Assembly (NCBI GenBank): GCA_003049465.1
Contig: PYSS01000006.1
Location: 288,818-352,817 of the forward strand
DNA: 64,000 nucleotides
Direction: 5' to 3'
DNA from: Magnaporthiopsis rhizophila
Lineage: Eukaryota > Ascomycota > Sordariomycetes > Magnaporthales > Magnaporthaceae
Notes under the pieces: generated by a model
Told to the model about the DNA's origin: nothing
The model's input: only the letters and a program-made list of their open reading frames with translations
The model's database searches: none
Translations under genes and position numbers: made by a program
In this document: one piece after another, positions 11,135 through 22,605 of the stretch
Layout of the letters: every line of letters begins with the position of its first letter
Position numbering within the stretch: the stretch's first letter is position 1

Positions 11135-11769
11135 CTATGCCCCAGATGTGGGTGATACAGGCACAGGCAGCTGCATCCTCAGCCTTGTCACGATCTCGAT
11201 GTAATCCGCCTCGGTGTCCGGCGTCAGAATGCCATGCCTCACAAAAAAGTCAATCATGACCAGCGCGCAGTTCGGCTTGAACTGCCCGGCCTCCAGCGCA
11301 TCCCGCACCTGCGCCACCGTCCATAGGTAGAACGCGGCCACCTCCCCGTCGTGGCCCGGCTCGAGCTTCATGTCCTCAGACACCTCGGCATCGTACACGT
11401 ACAGCACCATCGGCGCGACGTACCCCGTCTTGGCGAACGCCTCGCCGCACGCCCAGCCCGTGCTTCCGCCGCCTGAGCCGTCGCGAAGCCGAACGGAGCG
11501 GGACGCGGCGTCGACGGTGAACCCTTTGGCCCACGGCATCCGGGCGACCACCGACGGGAGCACGAAGCCATGCGCCCGGGTGTCGCGGGGCAGGAGGAGC
11601 CGGAATAGGCCGCCATAGTCGAAATCCTGAGGAACGCTAGAGCCGGAGACTTTGTGAGTAACGAGGACAACGTGCAGTAATGTTGGGGTATGCGGGGAGT
11701 TACTTACTTGCTCACGGCGTTTATCAAGTCGAGAAACGTCAGCCGTGCCTTGGGACCTTGGGAATCCAT
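11135..11769 (-). CDS. DUF4743/Nudix-type (thiamine pyrophosphokinase-related) protein lacking the Nudix core
   Basis: Two exons (11708-11769 and 11135-11636; intron 71 bp) give 187 residues. The start MDSQGPKARLTFLDLINAVSN joins VPQDFDYGGLFRLLLP after splicing, matching the N-terminal DUF4743 domain. The C-terminus (GYVAPMVLYVYDAEV, then KPNCALVMIDFFVRHGILTP) matches the end of the fungal Nudix hydrolases annotated as thiamine pyrophosphokinase-related. Family members are usually about 300 or more residues and carry a Nudix box (G-x5-E-x7-R-E-U-x-E-E-x-G-U). Here the N-terminal domain passes through a Gly-rich seam (about 11430-11500) straight into the C-terminal strand, and no Nudix box is present. 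It is probably a catalytically dead, internally deleted copy. The reading frame is nevertheless open and the intron sites are good. Confidence 0.75.
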
Positions 11770-12466
11770 TTTCACCTTGATCTCAACCCAGGTGCTACCC
11801 AAGGTCGGGTGGTGTCCGACCGGCACCTCCCTCCAGCGAGCGCTAGGGACCTGCGGGGTGAAACGCGGGGCCCAGGGCGGTGCGTCTGAACCCTACCTAC
11901 CCCTACGCGTGCCTGGGCTGGCCCCACCCCCGCAATCCCAATGATCAGCCCAGGCCATGACCAGACGCGAGGCTTTAGTAAAATGGCAGGTATGTTTTTC
12001 GGAATCACAAATTCCGATGCAGATGGTGGTCACGGGGTTTGCCAGTTGTCCCTGGCATAAGAGATAACATGTTGGCTTCCAATGCTGTTGGCCTACGCGC
12101 AAAGGCTGGCCCGGCCAATTCTCTGGACCTAATGGCTCCTGCAGGAACAGCCTATCTGGTGTGAAGACAGCCGCTTGCGACCCCACCTGACAAAACGTTG
12201 TTCAACTAAGGCGGACAGTTGCGCACCCGGAACCGCCAAAACGCCATGTTTATCACCTGCCTAGAAACTATCTGGACCTGGGGTATCAGAATCTCAGGGG
12301 TAAATGATCCAAAATGATCCATGGCACCGTCAACTCCTTCGACACCTCTTGGCCGATGAAATCCGCAGAAAGAAAAACACAAAGAAAGAGACCATAGGAG
12401 ATTCTATCAGTACAAGCGTGGGGAATAAAGTGCTGGGGAAGTTCTGCATAGGTACTCCTTCTGTCA
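11770..12466. other. Gene-free stretch
   Basis: Promoter of the DUF4743 gene on the left and 3' flank of the GNAT gene on the right. No credible ORF or RNA gene is seen. Confidence 0.5.
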
Positions 12467-13295
12467 TCACCTCTGCTTGTCCCTGGCTGGCCGTGTCATC
12501 CAGTGCATAAACTGTTCTTTCTGCCCGGCCTGCTTCGGAGGATTGGGTATCAAGACGTCCTCCCTTGTCTCGAACCCAAAAGACTCGTAGAGACGCCTCC
12601 CCAACCTCGTCGCCTCGACCACAGACTGCAAACCGAGGGTTAGAAACAAGTCTTTTGTTTGGAAGCCGTGCCGTTTATGGTTGTCGTCATGATACGGGGC
12701 CCATACCTCTACTCCTAATCTATCGGCTTCATCAACACCGTACTTCATAAGTAATTTTCCGACACCACGGCGATGGTATGCCGGATCAACAGTCATTAAA
12801 TCTAATGCTGTTTCGCAGCGCGCCGATATCGAATATCAAGCAGTCAGCGGGGGGGGTGTCCCTGGTGAATCGATGCGCGCTCAAGACCGAAAAAAACTCA
12901 CACACGAGGCGCCCGCCGCTCTTCTTAACAGCAGCCCACCGACGGCGCGTAAACTCCCACCAGATGTAGTCGGCGTACTCCTTGGCATCCTCGTCGGGCC
13001 AGTGGTCGCCATTGAGGCTGGACGGGCCAACGTCGGGCGTGAAGCCGTCGTAGACGTCCCACTTTGCGAACCCCGCGATGACGCCCGTGTCGGTGTCCAC
13101 GACCTTGCAGAGCCGGGACGTGGGGCCGAGGTCGGCCTCGGCCAGCCACCGCGCGCCGTGTTCCCGGCCCTGCGGCGTGTCGTGGCCCGGGAACAATGCG
13201 TCGACGTAGGGGTGGTCGTGCGCAAAGGCAAGCGACACCACCTCGAAGCATCGGTCCATATCCTCGGGCCTGCAGAACCCGAACTCGAACGGCAT
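12467..13295 (-). CDS. GNAT-family N-acetyltransferase
   Basis: Three exons (12902-13295, 12707-12807, 12467-12625) give 217 residues in phase. The start is MPFEFGFCRPEDMDRCFEVV at 13293-13295. The acetyl-CoA binding segment is created by splicing: RLVSLDLM, then TVDPAYHRRGVGKLLMKYG, the R-x-x-G-x-G/A pyrophosphate-binding loop. Exon 3 continues with VVEATRLGRRLYESFGFE, the typical motif-B end of fungal GNATs. It probably transfers acetyl from acetyl-CoA to an amine of a small molecule or protein; the substrate cannot be inferred. Intron donors are GTGAGT and GTATGG and the acceptors are CAG. The flanking genes suggest no pathway. Confidence 0.9.
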
Positions 13296-16200
13296 GGCGG
13301 CGTTGGACTCGGGGGCTTTTCTGCGGGATGTCTTTTCGTCCGAGGATTTAATGTCGGTTCTCTCGGGAGGAGTTTACCCAAGTATCTACCTCTGTAAATG
13401 CCCCGCGAGTGATAGGTGGCGACGAGAAACGAAACAAAGACAGACAAGTCGGCGGGAAAGATAGTCCGTGGGTTATCATCATGCGAGAAGTGTGCTTGGA
13501 CGCGGACTTTTATGTCGGGCTGCAGGATGAAGTCCGCCGTCTGCAGATCCGTCTGGCCAGCAACAGACCTCGGCCGAATTTGCCTCTCGATGTTGCCGAG
13601 GCCTGCAGTAGAGGCCGCAAGGAGCTGCTACCACATCCCATCCGCCTGGCCCGCTTGCTGGTCGGGCTGGGCAGCGTTTCGGGATATCGAGCCGGGGACG
13701 TATAATGGGACGACCACTTTCGGCGCGCGCAAAACTTTCTTTCCAGCATGTGTTCGGTGCATGTGGGGGCGTCCCAACGTCGAAACTTTTTCTTCCCACG
13801 CGATAAGTCGTGGCCGTAGCGGCCAGGTCTGGCCCAAGCTGGAGGATGGACGAACACGAGAAGCCGCCGGATACGTGAGAATAGACCAATGGAGCAGGGA
13901 CACCGACGCAGTTGGGAAATTCTCGGCGCAGAGCACAGCCTTGGACATGCAGCAAATTTGATATCAGGTACAAGACCCCAGCCTTTCTGTATCCCGTCGT
14001 TGCGCCTGCAAAACGCCCCGCTCCCGCTGCCAGGTCGACAGGCCAGCCAAAACGTCCCGCTCGCGACGGCTGTCACCAGAGGCGGGGGAATGCTTGAGAA
14101 TGATAGGTTTGTCTGAGACATCGGACCACGACCGTTCTAGGCGCTCGCCACCATCCACCCGATACTTGCGTTCACGCTCCCGTGTCAACGGTCGCCACGC
14201 CCAACAGTTTCCCCTGGGCCACTTATCCGCCCGATTCAAGGGATCCCACGTTTGCAAGACCAGTCTAGCTCCCTGCGGCCTGCCATTTCTGGAAGTCGTT
14301 TTTGGGTTGAGCCGCACGCCCGAGTCGCCCCTGGAGGATCTGGGCATGTCAGCTCGTGAACTCTCAGCTTCCAAGGCCACGTGGAGACATATCCAAGCTT
14401 TTCTCTCGCGATCCCGGCCGTCGTCGACCCTGCGCTGCTCTAACTGCCTCCCGTGCCTGACCAGAATGACGTAGTGGGACGCGGAAAGGGAGCGCCCTGG
14501 TTCCAACCGTTTCAATCGGGAAGCATCAGCGAGGCCTGGTACCTGAGGATAAATCGCAGGCTCAGCAGGGGCTCCATGCCGCCGTCCCTACCATGTCCAC
14601 CAACCAACACACGCAGCGAGCAAAGACCCTCAAGGCTTCTCAGGCCGCTGTGCGTTAATTATGGCGACAGCAGGGTTGACCGTTGAGGACACGGCCGTGG
14701 AAGCGCACAGCCAGGAGAAGAACCTGGTGGACATCACGACCTAGCACTGGACAATCTATTTTTAGCAGCACATCCAGGTTCACAGTCCATCCTGCTGGCT
14801 TCGTAAACGTTACCGGAGAATGCGCCAGCCTATCCCGGTATGAACCCAAGGGCTCGCAAAGGTGAATGCCCGGGTGAGGTGAGTACAATCAACGCCTTGC
14901 CACCCTACCAACCAGCGGCACGTAATGTGGCTTCATATTGGGACAGGATCTTCACGGCGATTCTATCGGTACCTATAGTTAGACAACAGTTGGGTAATCA
15001 CGGAGGGCCGGGGTTCGCTTGGTCAGGAGATGGAGCCAGAACGAGGAGTCACGCGAGCTCATGACTTGATTTCATCACATCGCACTTGCCCGAAGGAAGG
15101 AGCTGAGTGGTCGTTGATGAGTGACGTCCGGTGAGAGGTGACCGCTAGCCGGATAAAGAAAGAGGAACGGCGAAAAATACAGTCCCTGTGGGGCTACGCA
15201 TGAGTTCCGACAAACCGACCAGATGGGAAGGACCCAAGCCTTGGGACACATCTAGCCTCCTCGTCCTAACTCACATGAAGATCAGCTAGTCAGTCACCTT
15301 GTCAATAGCAGCCTAGGAAATTCCGTTGGGCTACGAGTTTGCAGTGCGTTCTTATGCGTCGGAATAAAGAGGCGGTGTGTGGTGAGTTGCAAAAATAAAA
15401 TCATAAAAACATTCGTTAAGGGCTTATCCATAACCGCCTATCAACCCGCCTGTACCCATGTTCTTTCTAATTATATTTAAAATCTCACGCTAGTCTATCC
15501 ACCCTGTCCTAGTTTCTTGGACCATCACTGAACCAAACCATTTTCACTGCGGTATTCTGATTTCAAGGTGTCTTTGTTCTGCTACCTCGCGTCCCGGACT
15601 GTTAGTGGCGGGCATTATGAAACCCTTTGGATTCCCGAACCCATCCAGACGGGTTGGCAAAGTTGATCTTGCTCCATGTATCGTGATCGATGGGCCGAAC
15701 GGATGATATGAGTTCATGATCATCATGCCCGCAACTTACGACGAACCAAAAGAGCGCTTCTTGCCATGATGAGCGCTTGCAGTACCCGTGGGGTATGACC
15801 GTCGGTTATGTCGTGTTCCAACAACAAAAAAATAAGCCCGGGATCTGCGGCGAACTGGCCGAAAACCGACCGAGCGCCAGTATTTTTCTCTTGATGTACA
15901 AGTTTAGAGTGACCGGCGTGCATGATGCCGGCCGGGTGCGACGCTGGCTTGGGCTCCCGGGCCGAAGCCGGAGAGGCGAACGCCCAAAACCTCCTTGCTT
16001 CACCGCAACATACCGGAATGGTCTAACCTGTATCGCCACATGCTCAGTAGTATCACGTCCAATGGAGTCGACACGTGGGCACTATCGTAGGCGCAGGCAT
16101 GGATGGCTTGCGTAACAGCAATCTGAAGCCGGGTATGCTGCCCATATTGACTGCGAAGCAACGATGGTTGCACGTATTTGGAAGGTCGTAGGCAGACTCC

Positions 16201-16327
16201 CTCAGCCCCAAAATATTCTCTCGGCGACCAGCATCATCCATTGACCGTTCAAAGGCACAGCCAATCATCAACAAGTCTTCCAGCTTCCAGCAAGCAACCG
16301 CCACCTCACCTCCACAAACCAGCCAAC
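13296..16327. other. 3-kb gene-poor stretch
   Basis: ORFs of up to about 200 codons occur on the minus strand (13510-14121 and 13964-14515), but their translations are Arg/Ser/Pro-rich without domains and overlap equally open frames on the other strand, so they are taken as chance. An AT-rich patch lies at 15380-15500. The last 150 bases look like the promoter/5'UTR (CCACC-rich) of the small secreted protein at 16328. Confidence 0.5.
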
Positions 16328-16717
16328 ATGCGCTTCTCCTCCACCTTCGCCGCCGCCTTCCTGCCGCCGCCGTGACCTCGGCCGCCTCCACGGATGACGT
16401 GCTCGCCCCGTCGCTCCTGGACGTCGAGGCGCGCAACGCCGACGAGCCGGTCCTGGTGTGCGAAGTCATGGACCTGGCCGGCAAGATGGTGAAGCGGGCG
16501 TGCGACTACAGCGTCCAACTGCGCCTGCGACTCGCGCGGCCTGCAGCTGACCGTGTGCGGCAACTGCCGCTGGAACAGCGGAACCGGCCCCTACGTCATC
16601 ACCAGGAACCGCAAGAACAACCACATCTACGAGTGCTCCCGGGACGGCACCAAGTGCTGCTCCTACGGCCCCGCCAACGACTGCGGCACCAGCGGCGCCA
16701 GGTGCATCATCAACTAG
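16328..16717 (+). pseudogene. Cys-rich small secreted (effector-like) protein with two compensating frameshifts
   Basis: ATG at 16328 opens MRFSSTFAAAFL in one frame. A one-base loss near 16363 moves the continuation (AAAVTSAASTDDVLAP, then PVLVCEVMDLAGKMVKRACDYS) into a second frame. A one-base gain near 16515 returns to the first frame, which then reads NCACDSRGLQLTVCGNCRW and continues to IYECSRDGTKCCSYG and ends SGARCIIN-stop at 16715-16717. Read this way the product is about 129 residues: signal peptide, short acidic pro-region with a KR site, then a domain with about ten Cys. The second and third parts do not translate sensibly in the first frame alone. Assembly error or recent inactivation are both possible. 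The family is not recognised; size and Cys spacing resemble secreted fungal effectors or antimicrobial proteins. Confidence 0.6.
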
Positions 16718-18015
16718 GGAGCTTGCCTCCAACCAGCAAGCAAGCGCCTCGGCAGACACGGCTCGGCCGTTTTCTGTTGGGCCGTGGCGTGATGAGGGGA
16801 CTCTACCGGAATGCGAGGGTGGTCCGGACCGATGCACTCTGTCACTGTGGGAGTCCCTGGTGAGAAAACTATGAAAAGACTTGAAAAATTTCTTTCATAC
16901 CCTCGTTTGAACCACCTTATGTCAGGCTTTGCTAGATAATAGATCCAAACCTTGCTGTCTATGCCAGATTGATGTGAAGTGATGACGTTCCTTGTGGGTG
17001 CCTGAACAATCGCTGCGTCCATGCTGTAGATGCAGGAGACACGACTGGTCTTGCCAGCCCGTGGCTTGAGTGGCCGGAGCTCTGGCTGGTGCGTGGCGGG
17101 CCACGGGTGGGGTGGGCAGGGTGGCTGGGAGCAAAAAAAAAAAAAAAAGAAGAAAAATCGTGGCAGGTCCATCCAGATGTGAACAGGAAGGTTGGGGCGG
17201 CGGCAAGTGTCACTGGCAAGGAAAGTTGACGGGGCAGGAGGCGCTTCCAGCGCAAGTGAGTTGGCTGGCGACTGGGTGGTCGCAGCCCTGCGCCCTGCCT
17301 TCGTGCACTCACCGGCGCCACTTCTCTGATTCTGCCCAATTCTGCCGCGTCTGCCTAGGGCGGTCTGGCCTGGCGGTGTGAGTCACTGCCGATTTGGGAT
17401 AACCAACAGGAGTGGGGCGGCAGAAACGCACGGACCCTCCAGGCACGCCTATATAAACCTGCCCTCCCTCCCTCTCCTTTGCCTGTTTTCCTTCCTTTCT
17501 CCTTAGCTCTCTTTGCCTTTTGGCTTAGATCAAGTGTAGTATCTGTTCTTTTCAGTTTAATCTCTGAAACTGGTCTACTTGACCAGAATCATATGATTAT
17601 ACTTATTTTTGTCAATCGAGGGATTCCCGCTGGGCTTGCCTATGGTCTCCCTCACAGTGTCCCTCGTATTACACTGCCTCGAGGTGACGCAACCAACTTT
17701 TTTTTTTCTCATTGCATGCCCGGGCTTGCCCAGGTCGCGAAGAGGAAGCACCGTTGAATGATGCGCCACCATGTTGCTGCGGCTTGGGACGTTCGTATCC
17801 TGAGGGCGATCGTGTCTTGCATGGGTGATGTTTTGTTTGCAGTGGAGGTGACCAGGTCAATCTGTCATGGTTCGGTGCGTGAGAGGTCGTGAGACATGAG
17901 CTGTCGCGTCGCCAGTTTTCCCACCGAGTCACAGCAGCACCGACCGAGGTCACGACAAATGGCTCAACATTGACCGAGCTCCTTGCATCTTGTAAATCAT
18001 ATCCAAGTACACATT
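16718..18015. other. Intergenic region with A16 tract and promoter-like segment
   Basis: A run of 16 A lies at 17133-17148. At 17449-17530 there is a TATA-like box (ctatataaa) followed by a strong CT-rich tract on the plus strand, like a fungal core promoter, but no ATG-initiated ORF of note follows. The right end is the 3' flank of the MFS gene. Confidence 0.5.
17449..17530 (+). promoter_or_regulatory. TATA box plus pyrimidine-rich initiator, orphan
   Basis: ctatataaacc is followed within 15 bases by about 60 bases of C/T-rich sequence, the usual layout of a highly expressed ascomycete promoter. The expected downstream plus-strand gene is missing; only noncoding sequence and the 3' end of the convergent MFS gene follow. 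Confidence 0.3.
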
Positions 18016-20037
18016 TTATTTTCTCCATCTGTTCTTTGGGCGTCTATCTATGGCTTCCTCGCCAAGGCCTAGTGATGGTGGTTTGTCGGTCAGTATCACG
18101 AGGAAAAAAAGCACGGATTGGAGCCGACAGCAACGAGGACTCACCACAGCGAATCGGCTTCTTGCCCGGATGCGTTCGCCATACAGCACCAAGACCCACG
18201 GCAAAAGCGTCAGAACCGTTGCGATACTGCCGAGTACGATGCCGGCTTTGGGCGGCCCTAGGTTCCGGAACAGCATCCCGGTCACGAGCGGAAAGATTCC
18301 ACCGAGGATGTTTCGGCAGCAGCTCTGCGCCGCGAGCGCCGACGACGCACATGTCTGGTACACGTCGGCAAGATAATTGAAGGTGGCGAGGTACACCGAG
18401 AAGATGCCTGCCGTCGCCACTCCTACCCCCACGGTCGGGCCTATCCAGTGCGAGTCGGGCCGCGATGCGAGACCGAAGAGGAGGAGACCTACGGGAAGTA
18501 GCGTCGCCGACAAGCAGGTGAAATAGAGGCGGGACTCTGGCGCGTCGGCTGGAAGGTGCCGGCGGAGAAAGAGCCACAGGGGAGACAGTGTCGCCGCGTC
18601 GACGTCCGAGTTGGCGTTCCAGTTGCGGTGGCGGAGGAGCTGCTCCTGGAGGATTCCGAAGGCAGTGGCGACAATGGAGCCGACGATCATGGTGGTGAAG
18701 ACGTAGCCCGACTGCCTAATGCTCCAGCCGTACACGACCTCGAAGATGAGAGGGATACCGCCAAAGGTCAAGTAGAGGACACCCCACGCGAACGAGACCC
18801 AAAGCGAGAAGAAGAAGACGACGGGCTCTGTAAAGAGAAGGTGGAACGGCCGGGATACAGAGATGGAGATGACCTTGCCGATCGAGGCTCTCTCCTCGTC
18901 TGACTTGACCTTCCACCGGATCCGCTGGAGAGAAGCCGACGCCGCCACGGACTCACGCCGCGACACGGGCTTCTTGTCTGCGCCCTCGGCTGTTCCGTCC
19001 GTCAACCCCGCCTCCAAGTCCGAGTCCGGCCTTCCTCCGCCTCCTCCTCCTCCTCCTGCACACGGCAGTATCAAAGAGTCATCGACCCAGACACCATAAT
19101 AACCTTGCTTCTCCATATCCTCGTACCACCTGTTTAACGCTCGAGCCTTGCGCGAGAGTAGGATGGAGCCCCGGCTCTCCTTGAATAGTACGACGAGGGC
19201 GATCAGGAGCACGGCGGCGGCGATGACCTGGTGCCAAAAGACCCACCTCCAAGCGCCGCGCGCGCCCCTGCCCACGATCTCGGCGCCGACCAAGGGCCCC
19301 AGGCCGGTGCCGACGAGGACGGCGCCGCTGAAGAGGGCCATCGGGGTGTTGCGCTCCTCGGCGCGCCACACATCGGCGATGACGCCGCCAACCATGGTGC
19401 TGAAGACGGAGCCGCCGACGCCCGTCAGGAGGCGCGCGGCCAGCATGGCGGCCAGCGACCGGGCGGCGCCGCACGCGGCCTGGGAGGCGACGAAGACGAC
19501 GCCCGACGCCATGAAGACGGGATATCGGCCGTTGATCTCGGAAAGCGGCGCCAGCACCATGGGCGCCAGCGCGAAGCCGAAGCAGAAGGTCGTTATGCCC
19601 GCCAGCACGGCCAGGTGTGACGCCGGCGAGCCTGTGCCCTCGTCCAAGAGGTCGCGCGCCATGCTGCGAGCCGGTGGGCCGTACGAGCCCGCCGTGTATG
19701 CCGTCACGAGTGTGGCGATGCATGACAGAAACAGCATCAGGTTCTTGCGGCGACGCGGCCAGCTCAGCGGGTCGGCGAAGCGGCTCAGGTCCGGCACGGG
19801 CGGCGCGGGCGGCTGGTCGTCCCGGCGTGGAACGGTATTAGGGACCGGGAACGAGGTTTCGAAGGTCAGGTAGAGGTGGATGATCTCGGTGCTCGCATCG
19901 ACCGTCTCCCTCGCCGACGAGGCCGTCGTTTGCCCACCCTCAGAGCTGGTGCTTCCCTCCTTTGAGGTATGGCCCCTGTGGACGGCAATATCGTCGTCCC
20001 GAGATGGGTTCGCGTGCCCCCTGGCATAGAAAGTCAT
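18016..20037 (-). CDS. MFS transporter, DHA1-type drug:H+ antiporter-like
   Basis: A 673-residue plasma- or vacuolar-membrane transporter. A ~95-residue hydrophilic N-terminus ends in the family motif DPLSWPRRRKN immediately before TM1. About twelve membrane segments follow, in two groups of six. The TM2-3 loop has LSEINGRYPVF in place of the MFS motif A, and TM5 carries the drug-antiporter-like G-x-G-L-G-P-L-V-G. The central cytosolic loop (about residues 325-385) is enlarged and contains an eight-Gly run. It probably exports small organic compounds or toxins; substrate unknown. The last ~40 residues look unlike a transporter tail. A GTGAGT donor after RSRFAV (near 18148) suggests an unrecognised final intron, with the true end in a different short exon near or beyond 18028. 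Confidence 0.88.
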   Translation of the reverse strand: MTFYARGHANPSRDDDIAVHRGHTSKEGSTSSEGGQTTASSARETVDASTEIIHLYLTFETSFPVPNTVPRRDDQPPAPPVPDLSRFADPLSWPRRRKNLMLFLSCIATLVTAYTAGSYGPPARSMARDLLDEGTGSPASHLAVLAGITTFCFGFALAPMVLAPLSEINGRYPVFMASGVVFVASQAACGAARSLAAMLAARLLTGVGGSVFSTMVGGVIADVWRAEERNTPMALFSGAVLVGTGLGPLVGAEIVGRGARGAWRWVFWHQVIAAAVLLIALVVLFKESRGSILLSRKARALNRWYEDMEKQGYYGVWVDDSLILPCAGGGGGGGGRPDSDLEAGLTDGTAEGADKKPVSRRESVAASASLQRIRWKVKSDEERASIGKVISISVSRPFHLLFTEPVVFFFSLWVSFAWGVLYLTFGGIPLIFEVVYGWSIRQSGYVFTTMIVGSIVATAFGILQEQLLRHRNWNANSDVDAATLSPLWLFLRRHLPADAPESRLYFTCLSATLLPVGLLLFGLASRPDSHWIGPTVGVGVATAGIFSVYLATFNYLADVYQTCASSALAAQSCCRNILGGIFPLVTGMLFRNLGPPKAGIVLGSIATVLTLLPWVLVLYGERIRARSRFAVVSPRCCRLQSVLFFLVILTDKPPSLGLGEEAIDRRPKNRWRK

Positions 20038-21775
20038 TCGATCTCGGGAAGCTGTCTGACATCAACGACTGATAGGGTAAGTTAATGGTAGGTATTTAGG
20101 AAGCGATGTGTGAAGATTTACCGCATGGGGTGTATCTTTGGCTCCTTGGTCTGTGATCCGTGATCCATAGTGAAGTTCACGACCTGGCCGGAGGTTTATT
20201 GAGGGACCCTGCCTGGCTATTTAACATTGCCCACAAATAAGACTTCTCCACATGTACAGCATAGCGAGAATTCAGTCTTTGCGTTCGTGGCGCTTCCTGT
20301 TGGCGGTGTCGGATGGAGGTTTGGATGGGTCCACCGGGGGTCGGTTGCGGGAATAGACGGGGACAGAGGTACAGTTCCTCCCAGCCAACCATAACCCCAC
20401 AGACAGGGGCTTGCGCAAACTGTCGTCATGACTTTGGGAAGGTTATGTTGTATTCTGTGCTGCCCTTCGCTTGAGAACCGACCCTACCTGACATTCTCGT
20501 TTACATAAGGGAGACAGGAGAAGGAGGAGATTCCACCTTGCCAAGACGCCTGCGGCTGGGCAGATTTAAACCGTCGGAAATATCCAGATATGCCTACCTT
20601 GTGCAGCTGGCACACAACGTCAACAGCGAAGGGTTTCGTAGAAGGACCAGTCCAGTGGGCCGCAAGGCAGCTGTTCCACCTGAATAAGGAGCAATGGGGA
20701 GTCGCCGAAAAAAAGGGAGGTAAATCCGCTCTATTCCCGCGGCCTACCTTCCTTGGGCACATAAACTTTCTCCTTGAACGCGCCTCTAGCGCCGGTGAAG
20801 CTACCACCTAGCTGGAAAATGTAGCCTAGAAGGGAAAACCGTGCCGCACGTGGTCCCTAAATGGAGCAGGGACCATGCAGCGAAGTGATGCCTGGGGGTT
20901 GGCTCTTCGGAAGATAAAGGCGGTAGACTTGGATATCAAAACCCCTGCATCATCCCACGTCCAATGAGCACGCCCGCGGCATTCCCGGCTTGAGCCCCCG
21001 CAATCACGTCTAGGGCACAATGAGGAGTTATCGCTCATTCGAACTTGAATTTTCTTCTGGCGAAAATTTTACCATCCCCGGCTCGCGCCCTTCTCTGTCC
21101 TCTTGCACATTGCGGGAGCAGCACCGGGAACGCAGCGGGATTAGGTGGATCGGAGGGATGCTGTTGCAGGCTCTCCACATGAATTGCTTCCTTAGCCGTG
21201 GTTTGCGGTTGTGGGCCGAGGGAGAGCATGTGTCTAGGTATTTTGATGGAAAGCGTCTGCACATCTAACATTCCAGGCTTCAAGCCGAGCGTAATCTAAT
21301 GTGCGCGAAGAACCACCAGGTGCTGCACCCCTGTGGGTTTAGCCGTGGGGACCGGATGAGCAAGGACCCTTTGGTACCTGCGACTTCTCTCAACTTGTCC
21401 ACTGCCTTTTGAGCACACAAGGGCAAGGCAGCTTCTAATATCCTACCAACCTACCTAATTGCCTAGCTGTATTGCCGTGCTTCTTTATATGCCCAGACAT
21501 CCACGGCACCTGGTGTATTCTGGTCTCTGGGGCCTGGGGACCGGTTAAAAGTCGGGCTAAAAAGCCCGCTCGACTCCCTGTACATAGACTAAAATTCTTG
21601 TTGCCCCACCATCAATGACGAAACATTTTGAACATGCTTAACTCTGACCCCGCATGCTTTGGCGATCAAAATACTGTGACAAACGGCGACTACGTGATTC
21701 GGTTTCCGACCTCCGAGCCGGCGAGATAGCCTCGAACCCAACATCGAAAAGCCCTACAAGAGAGAACGAGGCAAG
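20038..21775. other. Gene-free 1.7-kb stretch
   Basis: Promoter of the MFS transporter on the left, then sequence with only short chance ORFs. The last 300 bases precede the Ypl225w/PBDC1 gene and hold its 5'UTR. Confidence 0.5.
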
Positions 21776-22605
21776 ATGGTCCAGACGTTCGGCCCCGAGC
21801 CTCCGCCGGGGATGCGCCCCGCGCCAGCAGGCTTCGATGCGGAGAACGCGCCAAACCACGAAGGCGTAAGTTGACATGCTCTCAAGCGGCCGTCTGGGGA
21901 GTGAGAGTAGCTAACGGACGATGGACAGATCGAGATGGCGTTTGCGCAGAAAGGTTCGCTTTCTAAATAACTTCCCGTCCTTCCCTGCGCCTAAACCACC
22001 CCGCATGCCACGATGGCCGCGCCAGCCACGGCGACGAGGCCGCGAACCAGAGGAGCACGAAGGTGGCTTGGATAGGGTTCACGCAGAGACCATATAGGCT
22101 GACAACTTCGGTACCTATCGCTTAGTCATCCAGCACATGGAGACGTACTGGAAGATCCTGAAGAACAAGCGAGGTTCCCAGCTCCGCCTGACAAAGATGG
22201 ACGACGAGATATACGAGCACCTCAAGGCAGACTTCCCGGAGCTCGACCCGGCAAAGGATATAGTGGAGGACGAGCTGAAGAGCAGGGAGGGCAAGGAGAG
22301 GTGGCGGAAGTTCATGATGGCGTACGAGAAAAAGGTGGAGGACTTCAACTTTGGCACAATGCTACGTGTCAGCCCCAAGGATGATGTGGACACGGAGGAG
22401 AGGGTCATATTTGGTAGGTTTGCCGTCGTGTGTTTTCTCTCCATCTGGGCGAGCAGGTGTGCTGATGATTCTCCCTTTTTCCGTCACAGTGCCGAGGATG
22501 CAGTTCTACGCCTTCGAGATTGCAAGGAACAAAGCCGGCCTGAACGACTGGGTCTACGAGCAAGCACATCCGGAGGAAAAGAAGGAGGAGAGTGCCAGCA
22601 GCTGA
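21776..22605 (+). CDS. Ypl225w/PBDC1 family protein (DUF757), eEF1A-biogenesis chaperone
   Basis: Four exons (21776-21865, 21929-21953, 22126-22413, 22490-22605) give 172 residues. Exon 1 encodes MVQTFGPEPPPGMRPAPAGF, exon 2 only nine codons, exon 3 HMETYWKILKNKRGSQLRLT through KVEDFNFGTMLRVSPKDD, and exon 4 VPRMQFYAFEIARNKAGLND. The F-G-T-x-L-R and F-x-P-R-x-Q-F-x-A-x-E-I-A-R-N signatures are those of the conserved eukaryotic PBDC1/Ypl225w family, described in yeast as a chaperone acting on nascent translation factor eEF1A. The gene would then be a cytosolic housekeeping gene. Length matches the family. Exon 2's donor (GTTCGC) is weak but gives the only in-phase join. Confidence 0.88.

Noticed and set aside
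13510..14121. 203-codon minus-strand ORF
   Set aside because: Arg/Ser/Cys-scattered composition typical of noncoding GC-rich DNA; open frames exist on both strands.
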